This document shows positions 36,957-47,616 of a DNA stretch of 64,000 nt, in pieces. The notes below the pieces were generated by a model. It ran no database searches and was not told where the DNA came from. It saw nothing but the letters and a program-made list of their open reading frames with translations. This DNA is from Rhodocollybia butyracea (lineage: Eukaryota > Basidiomycota > Agaricomycetes > Agaricales > Omphalotaceae). Numbering within the stretch: the first letter of the stretch is position 1; every line of letters begins with the position of its first letter. The stretch is from NCBI GenBank assembly GCA_015501585.1, contig JADNRY010000012.1, positions 434,001 to 498,000 on the forward strand, read 5' to 3'. The position numbers were made by a program, and so were the translations under genes.

Positions 36957-38449
36957 ATGAGCCCACCTACCAACATCTCCCTATCACATCAAGAAAAACT
37001 CCAACATGAATGCAACTTATGCAAACAGACAGACATTTCAATGCCTTCTGCCTTTCCTGGCCTAAACAAGCAGCTCACACAATTAGATATTGAGCATGCT
37101 AAAGCTCACCTGAGCTCTACAAAGCTATCCCATGCCATGGGTATTGATGGTGCATCCTATGATTGGATCTTGGATCTCAACAACACTATTTTGTGTGGAT
37201 GCAAGAGAGGTTCCAACAGCATGGCTGACTACTTTGATCAGAGCAATTTGGAAACATGGAAATTGTGACTTCTCTAATGTGAATGAATACCGCGCTGTTG
37301 GCCTTGAAAGCTGTATTCTCAAGCTTTTAACTCTCATCATTTATATGAAGCTTGCAGATGCTGCAGAATCTGCAGGCATTATTCCACCATCCCAGAACAG
37401 TTTCCATTCACACTATCGTACAAACAACAATGTCTTCATTTTGCGTACCTTGATAGAGGAGACATGATCCCAGGGAGAGTCTCTCTATATGGCTTTCATG
37501 GATATATCAAACACTTTCCCATCAACAAACCAGCACTGCCTTTGGAACAAGCTTTATGATTATTGGATGACTGGCCACTACTTTGATTGGCTCAAAAACC
37601 TTTACAACCACATGTCCTATGTCATGTTACAAGATGGAGAAGTTTCTGATAGCTTCCAGGCACTGTGTGGGGTACTTATGGGTGATCCCACCTCTCCGAC
37701 ACTTTGGAATCTATTCCTTTCATCCCTGCAGCTCGACCTTGACCCAGAGGACACCCCCCCCTGCAGAGTTCCTATTTCCCATCTTGAACATGCAGACAAC
37801 ATCGTCATTATCTCAGGTACCTCACAGGGACTCCAGCATCATTTGCATGAACTAGAATCCTGGTGTGCAGATAATTTCCTTACCCTTGATTCCAAAAAAT
37901 CAGTGGTTATGATATTTGGGTCTGTACCAGAGCCTCTTCTGTTAATTACACTGGCCTGTTCCCCTCTTCAGATCAAGGACACTTGGCCTTATGTAGGTGT
38001 GTGGTTTCAGTCAAGCTCTTGGGATATTTCTGCAAACCACTATAAAAAAAAACTCAATTCAGCAGTTGTAGTATGTGCAAGGAGTGTCTTCGGCTGTGAA
38101 CATCTGGTAGGAAAAGCACGGATGCTGCCACATATTGCTTGTGACCTTTACACAGCTCTCATTGACTGTCATTTAACTCATGGCTGTGATGTCACATTGG
38201 ATGTCAAGCCATCATCTTTCAATCCTCTGTATAAAATGCAAATTCAATGTCTATGCTGCATTCTCCAACTGCCCCATAATTCGGCTATCTCCCCTCTCTT
38301 TACTGAGCTTGGTCTCTTACCTCTCCAGACACGACGTCTGGAACTTAATCTCAAATTCCTGACCTATACCATCTCATGTCCAGATGACACCCTTGTGGCC
38401 CTGGCTTTACAAGCCAACAATGTTCTTTGATCTCAGGGCTGTTCCTGGC

Positions 38450-38809
38450 ATCAGGAAAAGCCGTTTTTGCCTAGGTGACCCCAGAGTGGCCTAAAGCAAA
38501 CTAGGTGACCTATGAATCCTATGGCATCCTAGGAATTTGGGCTTGTCCCTTGCCAGTCAAGGCTCTTGAGGATTCCCCAGGATATCCTAGGGTATTGTAG
38601 GAAGCCCCAGGGAAACTCCAGGACAACTTTGGGAACACCTGGGCAAACCTGGGCAGACCTAGGCTTGCCTAGGATACCCTAGGGAATCCTCAAGAGCCTT
38701 GACTGGCAAGGGACAAGCCCAAATTCCTAGGATGCCATAGGATTCATAGGTCACCTAGTTTGCTTTAGGCAACTCTGGGGTCACCTAGGCAAAAACGGCT
38801 TTTCCTGAT
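38450..38809. mobile_element. 360-bp foldback (long TIR) element inside the LINE
   Basis: It starts ATCAGGAAAAGCCGTTTTTG and ends with the reverse complement (...CGGCTTTTCCTGAT). The arms pair over about 150 bp with only scattered mismatches, leaving a loop of about 60-100 bp made of CCTAGG-rich repeats. No coding capacity. It sits just after the LINE stop at 38430. A target duplication is not clear. Confidence 0.8.
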
Positions 38810-38989
38810 GTGCTGGTTGATGGATATCAACTGGGTGTTATCCAATTTACCTGGATCCCATTTCCACCTTCCTGCTCTTTCTGACCTCACCACTTCTTCA
38901 CTATTCATGACATTAGAGCTCTGGCATCACATCATCTCGACGATGACCTGACAAACATGCACAGGTTGTGCTTTTTACAGGGGTGTCTG

Positions 38990-39505
38990 TGTTGAAACTA
39001 GATTACCGCTTATGAGTCGTATCTAATCAGTAATGTGAGTCGACTAGACGCACTTGCTATACGATCGATGAACTGTCAATATATGCTATGTTGAAACTCA
39101 CCCTCAAACACTAGACGCAGCCTCTACGCAGGTTCGTATAGATGTAGTCAATTATGCCATTCGCTATTAGTCTTATGATACATAGCTTGTACGCTGCCTT
39201 ACAGTACCTATGAACAATACCTATAGAATTACCATACGGACTCCATCTTCTAGGGTACATTATGCACATGTATATGCACTATGTTTAGCAGTACGACTCA
39301 AGTAGACTCATACATTGTTATAGGGTTTATTATATTCTGTAGTATAAATACTGTAGATATTTTCCTGTAACAATAACCAAGAATCCTACTATTCGTCTGG
39401 ACACTTGTTCTGCTCTCAACAAGCACTCTTCTATCTCCTGTAACCTCCACACACTCTCAGGTGAGTATGCTGTCGACCTTGTGTTGACTGACCGCTGTTT
39501 CTACA
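38990..39505. mobile_element. Solo LTR, 516 bp, inserted in the LINE
   Basis: It starts TGTTGAAAC and ends GTTTCTACA, an imperfect 9-bp inverted repeat with TG..CA ends. It is flanked by the perfect 5-bp direct repeat GTCTG (38985-38989 and 39506-39510). Removing it restores LINE reading across the junction (QGCL then ELAEHDPP). A TATA-like TAGTATAAATACTG lies at about 39340. Confidence 0.88.
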
Positions 39506-40437
39506 GTCTGGAGCTGGCAGAGCATGACCCTCCTAAACCTATTTCATTCTGTTTCTGCCATTATTTACATCTGGTTAAGAACTTCCATCACCATCATTCT
39601 CTCACTCGGCTCCTGTGCGGTTCCTTGACCCCAGGCATGTTTCAGGCAACACCAGGTAAATGCTCACTCAGCCATGCAGGTCAGTCTCCGGCACTTCTTT
39701 CTTGTTGTCAATGTATGGCTCCTTTTGAAACACCGGAACATATCTTCTCACAATGCATGGGCATTCTGGAACTCATCCCAATTCACAACAACTTTCATGC
39801 ATTGGCTGCAGCATCTATTCCAGGGCTACATCCACTATCTTGACACTATCTGTTTACTCAAAAAGATAATTTTTTCTTGGACAGTGGTTGCTGCTGCTGC
39901 TGCTAAGTTCATTCATGATGCAATCCAGATGTGGTCACAATATCTAACTGGTGACCAGGTTACTTATGGTTCTGAGGGGGAAGATAGTGACTCGGACAAT
40001 ACTTATCCTTGATTGCATAGAACTTCTCTTCCATTATTGTGCATAAAGCCCTCAGGTGTTGGTGCGCTGGTTTCACCACCGGTTGCATGGGATTTGGCAA
40101 CTCCTGTACGCGAGGACCACAAGAGAAGCTGTCCATGATCCAGCAAGAGCTAAAAGGCCACAGTGGGGTTATGCCTGTATGTGGACATGGTTTTGCCCTA
40201 ACACTCTTCCTCTTCTTTCTCAGGGTCTAATGCAGTACTTATTTTGCTATGTGATCAGGTACTAAGCTAGTTTTTACTTTGGTTCATTCTAGCTACCATC
40301 CCTGTCCCAGCCCTGTAGTCTACCTTCTCTTCAGGAGTCGAGCTCGCTGCCTGTGCTGGTACAGGGACCGGCCATTTCCTTTACAGGACCGCATGCGGTT
40401 CTTTATGGCCGTGTATCTATCTATCTATCTATCTAGA

Positions 40438-41221
40438 TTATAAATTTAATGGGTATGGACAACGCCGCTTCATTTTCCGTGTGCTGACTAAGTGGGCGCT
40501 TATTCGTGGGTAATCAAAACGACTGCAAAATTGTCTCTGGGACCTTTCAATCGTGATTCCTTCTGTGCCCATTGTAGATTGGGTCTTTAAACTATGCATT
40601 ATTGTTTTTTTCAATGTATTCAAAGGTTTGTAGTAGAAATTTAGTTACTATTGGTTTAGAATAGGTTCAGAATTAGTGTTTTGGCTTGTATGTGCTGCAG
40701 CTTTGCGCGTGTCACTCAGTCTTATAGTGCTTCCTTTTTCATGCAGATCCAAGTCGATAAACAATGTCAAGTGATTTGATATTACTTTCCTTCTAAGAGC
40801 GCATTTTTGCAGAGAACAAGTAGAATATTGGGCGCGCTGTACAGTCCGCGGGCCAAATCTTATTTGAGAGTTCTGGCCCGCCTTCAGCTCCGAAAATTGC
40901 CGGATTATTTCTCAATATGGAATACAAGTGCTTTAAACAGACCAGATTTTCGGTCAGCTGAGGTTATCTAAGACTATCTGGTAGTTCTGACCTTGAAAAA
41001 GCACTTATCTCCTGAATCAATGGAATATTACTGTTTTTTTTCTGTTAGATGCATTTTATTTTATGTTCAGAGCAATTTTTATTTATGAAGTACAGGCATT
41101 GGAGCCACCGTTCAGCGAAGGAGAAAATCGATACGGCCTTTGGTAGAGAAGTGGCTGTGAACCTCTTAGCGCCCAGTAACGTGGGAATCTGGAATTTGGC
41201 AGAGCGTTGCCCACACTAGTA
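40438..41221. other. Non-coding between two LINE ends
   Basis: AT-rich, with no gene or RNA recognised. Confidence 0.4.
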
Positions 41222-41400
41222 GATAGATAGATTTATACTCGGCTCCGCCACCGGGCGGGGTCCCACTTGGGAACAGCCGGCCCCACACGGCCACGCTGCA
41301 GCGAGCTCGACCCGCAGAGAGGAAGGTAGACTGCAGCGCGCCGCTGGAGAAAAGATACAAAAACGTGTAGTTAACTACTCATACTCGCTGTCATCTATCT
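41222..41400 (-). mobile_element. LINE 3'-UTR fragment
   Basis: The minus strand runs through a segment with GGTAGACTGCAG-like, GCGAGCTCGACCC and GGGGTCCCACTTGGGAAC motifs and is bordered by TAGATAGATAGA. The homologous segment is at 53783-53900. It is a very short 5'-truncated LINE insertion about 150 bp upstream of the nucleolin gene. Confidence 0.65.
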
Positions 41401-41553
41401 ATCTTTACATATTATTTGTGACTGGCTATGAAATCGGCCGGCTCCACTCAGCTCGGACCGGCTTGCCCTTCAGCCTGCCCTTAACTAATTTTTTCGCGTA
41501 TGTAACACAAACACCGCACTCTGGTTTTCTGTTCTCCAGTCTTTTTATCTACA

Positions 41554-43219
41554 ATGGGCAAGTCGGACAAAAAAGCTTCCAAAAAAACCGAAAAGGTGGC
41601 CACCAAGGTCGCAGAAGACTTCTCTGACAAAAAGACAGCAAAAAAGTCTGCGAAAGCAAAAACTAATGTCACCCAGAAACCCGTATCTGCGCAAGCGATT
41701 CTTGCCAAGGCAGTAAGCATGTCCTCTGATCCCTTTTCTTCCAGCTCTGATATTTAATACAGAAGAAAGCGATTATGGCCAAAAGCGATTCGGATTCTGA
41801 CTCGGATAGCGAAGAGAAAAAGCCCAAGTCGAACGGAAAGGTGCGTTTCAAGTTTCAATGGTGATGTATTGCTCATTTACATGTTTTGTGTCTGTAGGTA
41901 AAAGCTCCAGAGCCGTCGTCCGACGAGTCCAGCGAAGAATCTTCCGAGGACGAGAAACCAAAAGCTGCACAGGTTAAAAAGGCTCCAGCTCCTTCCAAGT
42001 CCACTGTGAAAAAGGTCTCTGCGCAAAAAGATGAATCTTCTTCATCCGATTCTTCGTCCGAGGACGAAGATCTTTCGGCAGCTAAAAAGGAAGATTCTTC
42101 CGTCTCATCAGAGGACGAAAAACCTGCGAATAAAAAGCCCGCAGTGGCCACATCCTCTGATTCAAGCTCGTCGGATGATGATTCCGACGACGAAGATGTG
42201 AAGAAAAAAACTGCGTCGAAGCCCTCTGACAGCGATGACGACTCGTCTGATTCCTCTGAGGATGCGGACGCTGAGATGAAAGACGGAACAAAAAACCCCA
42301 CTCCAGTTACCAACGGTGTGTTGCTTTTGTGTATTTTTATTCCATTTGTTCAGACTTTCCAGGTAAACGCAAAGCAGTTGATGATGATGTGGTGCCGCCC
42401 AAAAAGATGAAGCTGGGTAACGGTGATGCTAGTCCCACGGAGTCGAGCGAGGAGACAAAGTCGGTCTTTGTCGGCCAACTTTCCTGGAACGTCGACAATG
42501 ACTGGCTTCAGCAAGAGTTTGCATCTTGTGGCGAAATTGTTTCTGCGACCGTCCAGATGGATCGCAATTCTGGACGTTCGCGCGGATTTGGTTACGTTCA
42601 CTTCTCTAGTGCTGACGGTGTTGCGAAAGCTCTCGAGATGAACGGGAAGGAGATTGACGGTCGCGCAGTAAAGGTCGACAAAAGCACCCCTCCGAACAAG
42701 GATGCCAGCCGGGAAAAGAGAGCTAAAACTTTTGGCGACGAGACGAGTTCACCGAGCGATACGCTCTTTGTTGGTAACTTGAGCTTTAATGCCACCGAAG
42801 ATTCCGTCTGGGAATTCTTTGGTGACCATGGTGTCAAGCACGTGCGGTTGCCGACAGACCGAGATACAGGGAGACCCAAAGGCTTTGGCTATGTCCAGTT
42901 TGAAGATATTGATGGGGCAAAAAAGGCGTTTGAAGCCCTGAGTGGCTCTGAACTTGATGGTCGTTCTATCAGACTTGACTATTCACAACCACGTGATACT
43001 GCTGGAGGTGGACGTGGCGGATTTGGTGGTGGAAGGGGCGGCGGCGGGTTTGGTGGAGGAAGGGGTGGCGGCGGGTTTGGCGGAGGAAGGGGTGGTCGAG
43101 GTGGCGGTGATCGTGGACGTGGGGGGCGGGGCGGGGGCCGGGGCCGAGGAGCTCCTCGCGGAGGAAACCCTCGGTCGGGAGGTATCGTTCCTCATGAGGG
43201 TAAAAAGATCACATTTTGA
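41554..43219 (+). CDS. Nucleolin/Gar2/Nsr1-like nucleolar RNA-binding protein
   Basis: Exons are 41554-41712, 41763-41840, 41898-42315 and 42363-43219, summing to 1,512 bp (503 residues). The layout is diagnostic. A Lys/Ala-rich head comes first, then long acidic Ser/Asp/Glu runs up to about residue 225. RRM 1 has SVFVGQLSW (RNP2) and SRGFGYVHF (RNP1). RRM 2 has TLFVGNLSF and PKGFGYVQF. The tail is an RGG/GAR domain of about 65 residues with GGFGGGRGG repeats. Family members bind pre-rRNA and act in 18S rRNA processing and small-subunit assembly in the nucleolus. The acidic serines are typical CK2 sites. A GAR tail in another frame yields false ORFs on both strands. The gene is complete. Confidence 0.93.
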
Positions 43220-44865
43220 ACATTTTTTTCGCGATCTACACCTATCTTATGCATGTATCCTTTTGCTTTTGATTTCACGTATTGATATCATACATGGCTC
43301 ATCCATTCATTATTCTTATACTAATCTATGAGACTTGTGAATGATGCTTCATTATTACGAATCTTCAGCTATGACTGCAAATCGGAAGACGCGGTTGTGC
43401 TTCGTCAAGATCAAGATGGAGGAAACAGCGAAGAATTATCTGGCTTCAAAACTCACGATAAAATGGAACGATAAAATACGAGATAGGATAATGCCTCGAA
43501 GTCAGGCTGCTATGTAAGTAAATTCTCCATTAATTATTCGTCAGTAACGGGGTGAACTTGGATGAGACGATGTACAGATTGCAGCAGGGCTTTTCGAGCC
43601 CAGCGAGTTGAATAAGCCTCATCTGTGGCGGTAAATACGGTGCCGCCTCGACATCTGGGCCTTGCAAATGCCCCAGCATCACATAGAGAGACTGGCGTTT
43701 AGTAGCTGATATCCTAGTGCCACTAGTAGACCTGGTCTTGGGAAAAGAACAAATTTCGTCGCGACGGATAATGCGGAAACTGGTAAAACGACACTGGGCT
43801 CAGTCATGATGATGAGGAGTGCAAACTCATCCTTGCACCATCTGTGAAAATCGACAAATCAACCCCCTCGACGATGGTACCCACTGGGGCTGATGTCAGA
43901 CAGCTTGAGTCCCATGTTCGCACTTCTGAGAAGGTTAGCCTTTGTATCTGCACCGAGAGCAGCCTGACCTGAACTGCAGCTTGAAACGCGAATGGGGGAC
44001 GTGAGTCGAACCACACTGGTGCCAGATACCGGTAGTATCTGTACTGTGCGTCTGTTTACCTGCAGTGACTGCTGGGTAAGGAACGTTGATGTCGTAGCTG
44101 GAAGCAACTCCGGCTTTCAAGGTCTATCAACACCGCTTGTAGTCGAGACAGCTTTAGCGGTAGTAGGCATAGTCAGATGGTATTAGTAGCGTCACCTTTA
44201 TACTCACTTGAAAGAAATGATGCAGACGCAAAAAAAAAGAATGGTAGTCGGATATTGATTCAAGTCGTTCTAGACGGGAGTCGGTTGTCAATTTGAGAAG
44301 AAGACTTGATTCTTTAAACTCGCCTTGCTTTGCGTGATAAGAGAAACGAGTTCAGTGAATCGAGCTATGAAATTTACGGGGGGGGGGGGGTGCCCAATCT
44401 GAGCTCTCGATTTTTGGGTTTCTGCGTCGATTGTTTGAATCGACCCGAAGCAATACGTGATTCATTGGTGCATCCGGATTGGATACTTGTAGGCTAAAGA
44501 AGCTAGTTATTGAGTTTTGAGTCATGAGTGGCGACTCGAACTGGTAAGTCAACACCTACATCATAACCCAACTACCGCTGCAAAGCTATACAATGGAGGA
44601 CGCCAGGAAATTACTGAATCGAAAAATAACCGCCGCGAACTCCCAGCAAGAGCTAGTACTGCTAGCAAGTAGACTAGGAAATTACATTGTCCCATTGTTG
44701 CTGCGCTCGAAACTAGGCCCGTCCGTAGAACATCATCATCATTAATGGAAATGCATGAAAAAAACATATAGAAGAAATAATAAAATAAGTAAAAGAGGGA
44801 GCGGGTAAAAGACAATCCAAACGAATGGGCCGATTCGCTAGCCCAGTCTGAGCCTCCACCGAACC
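43220..44865. other. Intergenic 1.6 kb
   Basis: It separates the 3' ends of the nucleolin and SLMAP-like genes. I find no domain-bearing gene; open stretches around 43800-44200 on both strands are short and unconvincing. A run of 13 G lies at 44378-44390. Confidence 0.45.
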
Positions 44866-47592
44866 CTATACATTGTCTGGTTTGACACGCCATACTACAG
44901 CTGCGGCTGCCACGCTTAGCACCAATACTCCAAAGGCGGTCTGCATACTGACTCGATTCTGGGAAGAGGATATCAGTAATCAACGAACTGGGAGGAGAGG
45001 AACATACCCTTGAATCATCTTCGGAAGATATTTTCCCTCCTCTCGGGACTAACGACTGCTCTTCGCGATGGCTAGATACATTGCCAAAAGGCTCAGGCTC
45101 ACCGAGCGACCTCTCGCTCGTCGTTTCATGATGGAGATTCGGTGACTGAGAGTGAGTCGCGACAGCTACCAGCTTCACAGCTCTCCCAAAATGAGACGAT
45201 GAATCTTCATTGGCTAATGTCGCCTCGGTATCGTCCGTATCAGCACCTCGAGACGTACTACGCTTCCTGGAACTTGTTCTACCTCGGCTTGAACCCGAGC
45301 GCTTTCGTCTGGGACGATTCGAGTCGGAAGAGAGGCTACGAGGACTTGGAGGAGTAACCAGACCGTGTTTGATATCACCGTTGCTGTGGAAGAATGGAGT
45401 ATCGAGAGCCACTTTTTGCATCCGTTGCATACGCTCGAGACCGTCATCTACCTGACGGACTTTGGTCTCCCATTCTTCGCGCGCGCGACTTAGGCGGGCT
45501 CGTTCTTGGTTCCACTCTTCTTGGACATTACTCCACTGACCCTCGACTGACTTTTTCCATTCCATAACCATACTTGTTAGAGACTCCCGCTCGACGTGCT
45601 GAGAGAGAGCTTGTTCACTGAGCTCGGAAGCAGCTGTCTGGGGAGCCAGAGGACGTTGCTGGGCAGTGAGAGTAGCAGTGACAAGGTTTTCTAGAGCCTC
45701 TACTTTATTTTCGAGGGCGGAAATAGTAGATTGGGCGGTGCTGTGCTGGGCCTGGAGGTTACTGGATAAAGCGAGGGCAGAGTCGAGCTGTGCTTGGAGG
45801 GTATTGAGTCGAGTGGTGAGCTCGTCCACGATAGCATTCGGAAGTGGCTGAGGGGTGAATGTCGTAGGGGAAGTCATGGGCTTAGGACGTCCCATGCCAA
45901 GGTTACTTGGCTCTGGTGTTCGCGGTCGGCCAAGTTGCTGACGGTCCTCGTCTACCTCGACGTCCTCAAATTCACCATCATGGACGGCTCCATTAGGGGA
46001 GGATTTGACTTCTTCCTCAGGAGCAGCCATCTCAAGCTCGAGCTCATCCACTCGGTCACGGACAGGTTCATCCATAGCAGACTCTTCGTCTTCTTCATCC
46101 ACCCGCTCAAGCTCATGAGGTACGGCCGTCCCTACACTTCGAGAGTCGTCTTCAAACTCGTCGTCAAGAGCTTCTGGTTCCTCATCATCGTCTATGTCGA
46201 AACCCCTCGCGGTTCCAAAGTCGATTGTCGGTGAGCTTTAAGATTCACCGAAGGGCCTTGCCGCCTCTGAGCTGCGTCCATCATGTCTCGAAGTAGACGA
46301 ACATCATGACGTATAACTTCCTGCTCCTTCAAAGCGTCCTCCAACGCACGGATTTTGTCAATATGCTGCGATAACGAAGCTTGTGTGTCTTTTAGTTGGG
46401 ATTGGAGGTCTACCAACAATGAAGGGGATGACAAGGAAGGTTGTTGGAAAGGAGGGATTGTATCGTTCTGATGCTCGGCAGGTGGAGGAGATGGGGCTTG
46501 CGGAGGTCGAACTGGGGGTAATATGTGAGGGAATGAAGGAGCAGATGGCTACAAGTTGTTTATTTTTAAGTCATTTCTGAAAAAAAGTGCAATGCACACA
46601 TACGAGATTGCCACCACCAAGGGTGTCATGAATTTCGTTCATTGCACCGGTCAATGTATGTAATTCGGCGCCCGTCTCACGACTTTTTTGCAATTCACCC
46701 TGCAGCCGATTCAAAATGTGGTCAAAAGTCAGACCGCTTTTACCAGGCGGCCGCATACTTCCTCCCATGCCGCCCATGCCAGAGATGCCCTGTTGCGAAA
46801 TTTGTGGTCTCCGAGGTGGCTGCTGACCAGAAAAGTTAAACGAAGACGAGTTTGTCGTCACAGGTCCGGAACTTGGACCGGACTGATTCATCATGGATCC
46901 AGCGGAGGCGGGGGACAAGGTGGACGAAGGACCATTGAACTGCTGCATATGCTGGATTTGATGTTGTTCTGCTCTGGCAGCCACCTGGGCATCTTGTTCA
47001 GAAAAGATGCATACGACACGAGCAGCCACCTTGTGGTGGACGATGGTTTTGTTGTCCTCGCCGACGATATCAATACCAAATTCCTGCAGATGTTACTGAC
47101 ATTCCGGTTTGTAGCGAGGCATTGACTCACAACAATATCGTCACTCTTGAGTTCGTATGGTTCAGACTCAAGACCTTCCGGACTGAGCCGGTCACCGTTA
47201 ATAAAGGTTCCATTAGAACTTTTGACATCCTTGATGAATATCTAGAAGGAAATAAACAACATTGAGCTCTGAAACTGTGGCAGTCATGCCTTGTTTCCGT
47301 CTTCCCAAACTTCTGCATGCTGTCTGCTCAGCACTTTGGAATCAAAGTAGCCATTTCGTTCGCCAGGAGTTGTTTTGGCGTTGGTTTGTCGTCCAATTTT
47401 TACATGTTGGCCGTGTATAAGAGCAATATGCTTTGGAATAAATGAATCATTAAGAGGATACAGATAGAGAGCGGGAAACGGAGACGGAAATGGCGCAGGA
47501 GCTGGCATTTCGTTGAAAGGACGCGGATGGCTAGAATTTGTCACGGGGAATTTGGGCTGGTGGCGTGGCAAAAAGTTTAGGCGCCAAAACAT
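44866..47592 (-). CDS. FHA-domain, coiled-coil, tail-anchored protein (SLMAP/Far9/Csc1 family)
   Basis: Exons are 47592-47290, 47241-47131, 47083-46604, 46548 to about 46249, about 46180-45008, and 44958-44866. The FHA domain (about residues 40-160) shows [20 protein letters not shown], and [10 protein letters not shown]. After a Gln/Pro/Ser-rich linker there are two coiled-coil regions ([20 protein letters not shown] and the 45,400-45,850 part). The last exon encodes a single hydrophobic segment ([17 protein letters not shown]) seven residues before the C-terminus, a tail anchor. FHA + coiled coil + tail anchor is the plan of SLMAP, yeast Far9/Far10 and PRO45, which tether the STRIPAK complex to ER/nuclear membranes. 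Intron 1 is GC-AG. Between about 46250 and 46180 the frame changes without a good intron: a weak 68-bp GT...GAG intron, or a frameshift. An alternative start is the Met at 47508. Confidence 0.82.
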
Positions 47593-47616
47593 TGTCGGCG
47601 CCAAATTTCGATCGCA
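47593..47616. promoter_or_regulatory. 24-bp gap between divergent start codons
   Basis: The two ATGs (47592 minus, 47617 plus) are 24 bp apart. Two copies of GGCGCCAAA (reverse TTTGGCGCC) at about 47581 and 47597 match the E2F/MBF-like core TTTSGCGC. One lies inside the coding start of the minus gene if its upstream ATG is used. Such a short gap suggests that one annotated start, most likely the minus one, is really further downstream. Confidence 0.5.

Larger units (their letters stand above)
36990..40012 (+). pseudogene. LINE reverse transcriptase and C-terminal region
   Basis: The pieces read in order: LSHAMGIDGASYDWI (37117), then after a frame change VNEYRAVGLESCILKLLTLI, SQNSFHSHYRTNNNVFILRT and a TGA at about 37465. 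Then come AFMDISNTFPSTN (the motif with the first catalytic Asp), GVLMGDPTSPTLWNLF and HLEHADNIVII, where a functional enzyme has ADD. The frame continues to a stop at 38430. Past the two insertions comes LELAEHDPPKPISFCFC, then CCQCMAPFETPEHIFSQC (C-x2-C..H-x4-C knuckle). The end near 40012 is acidic (SEGEDSDSDN). No endonuclease domain is seen upstream, so the copy is also 5'-truncated. Confidence 0.8.
36957..40437 (+). mobile_element. Decayed non-LTR retrotransposon (LINE), interrupted twice
   Basis: It holds a reverse transcriptase relic, a C-terminal zinc-knuckle region and a 3' non-coding part ending in (TATC)n at about 40415-40435. A foldback element (38450-38809) and a solo LTR (38990-39505) are inserted in it. 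The same 3' end recurs inverted at 36580-36956, 41222-41400 and 53783-54350. Confidence 0.75.

Noticed and set aside
40415..40435. Telomere- or centromere-like tetranucleotide array
   Set aside because: A short (TATC)n run at a LINE 3' end, with a similar run at another LINE end. It is part of the retrotransposon tail.
42942..43331. 129-codon plus ORF and matching minus ORFs over the nucleolin tail
   Set aside because: They are shadow frames of the GGX-rich GAR domain.
43800..44200. Possible small secreted-protein gene on either strand
   Set aside because: No signal peptide, no consistent splicing and no recognisable domain.
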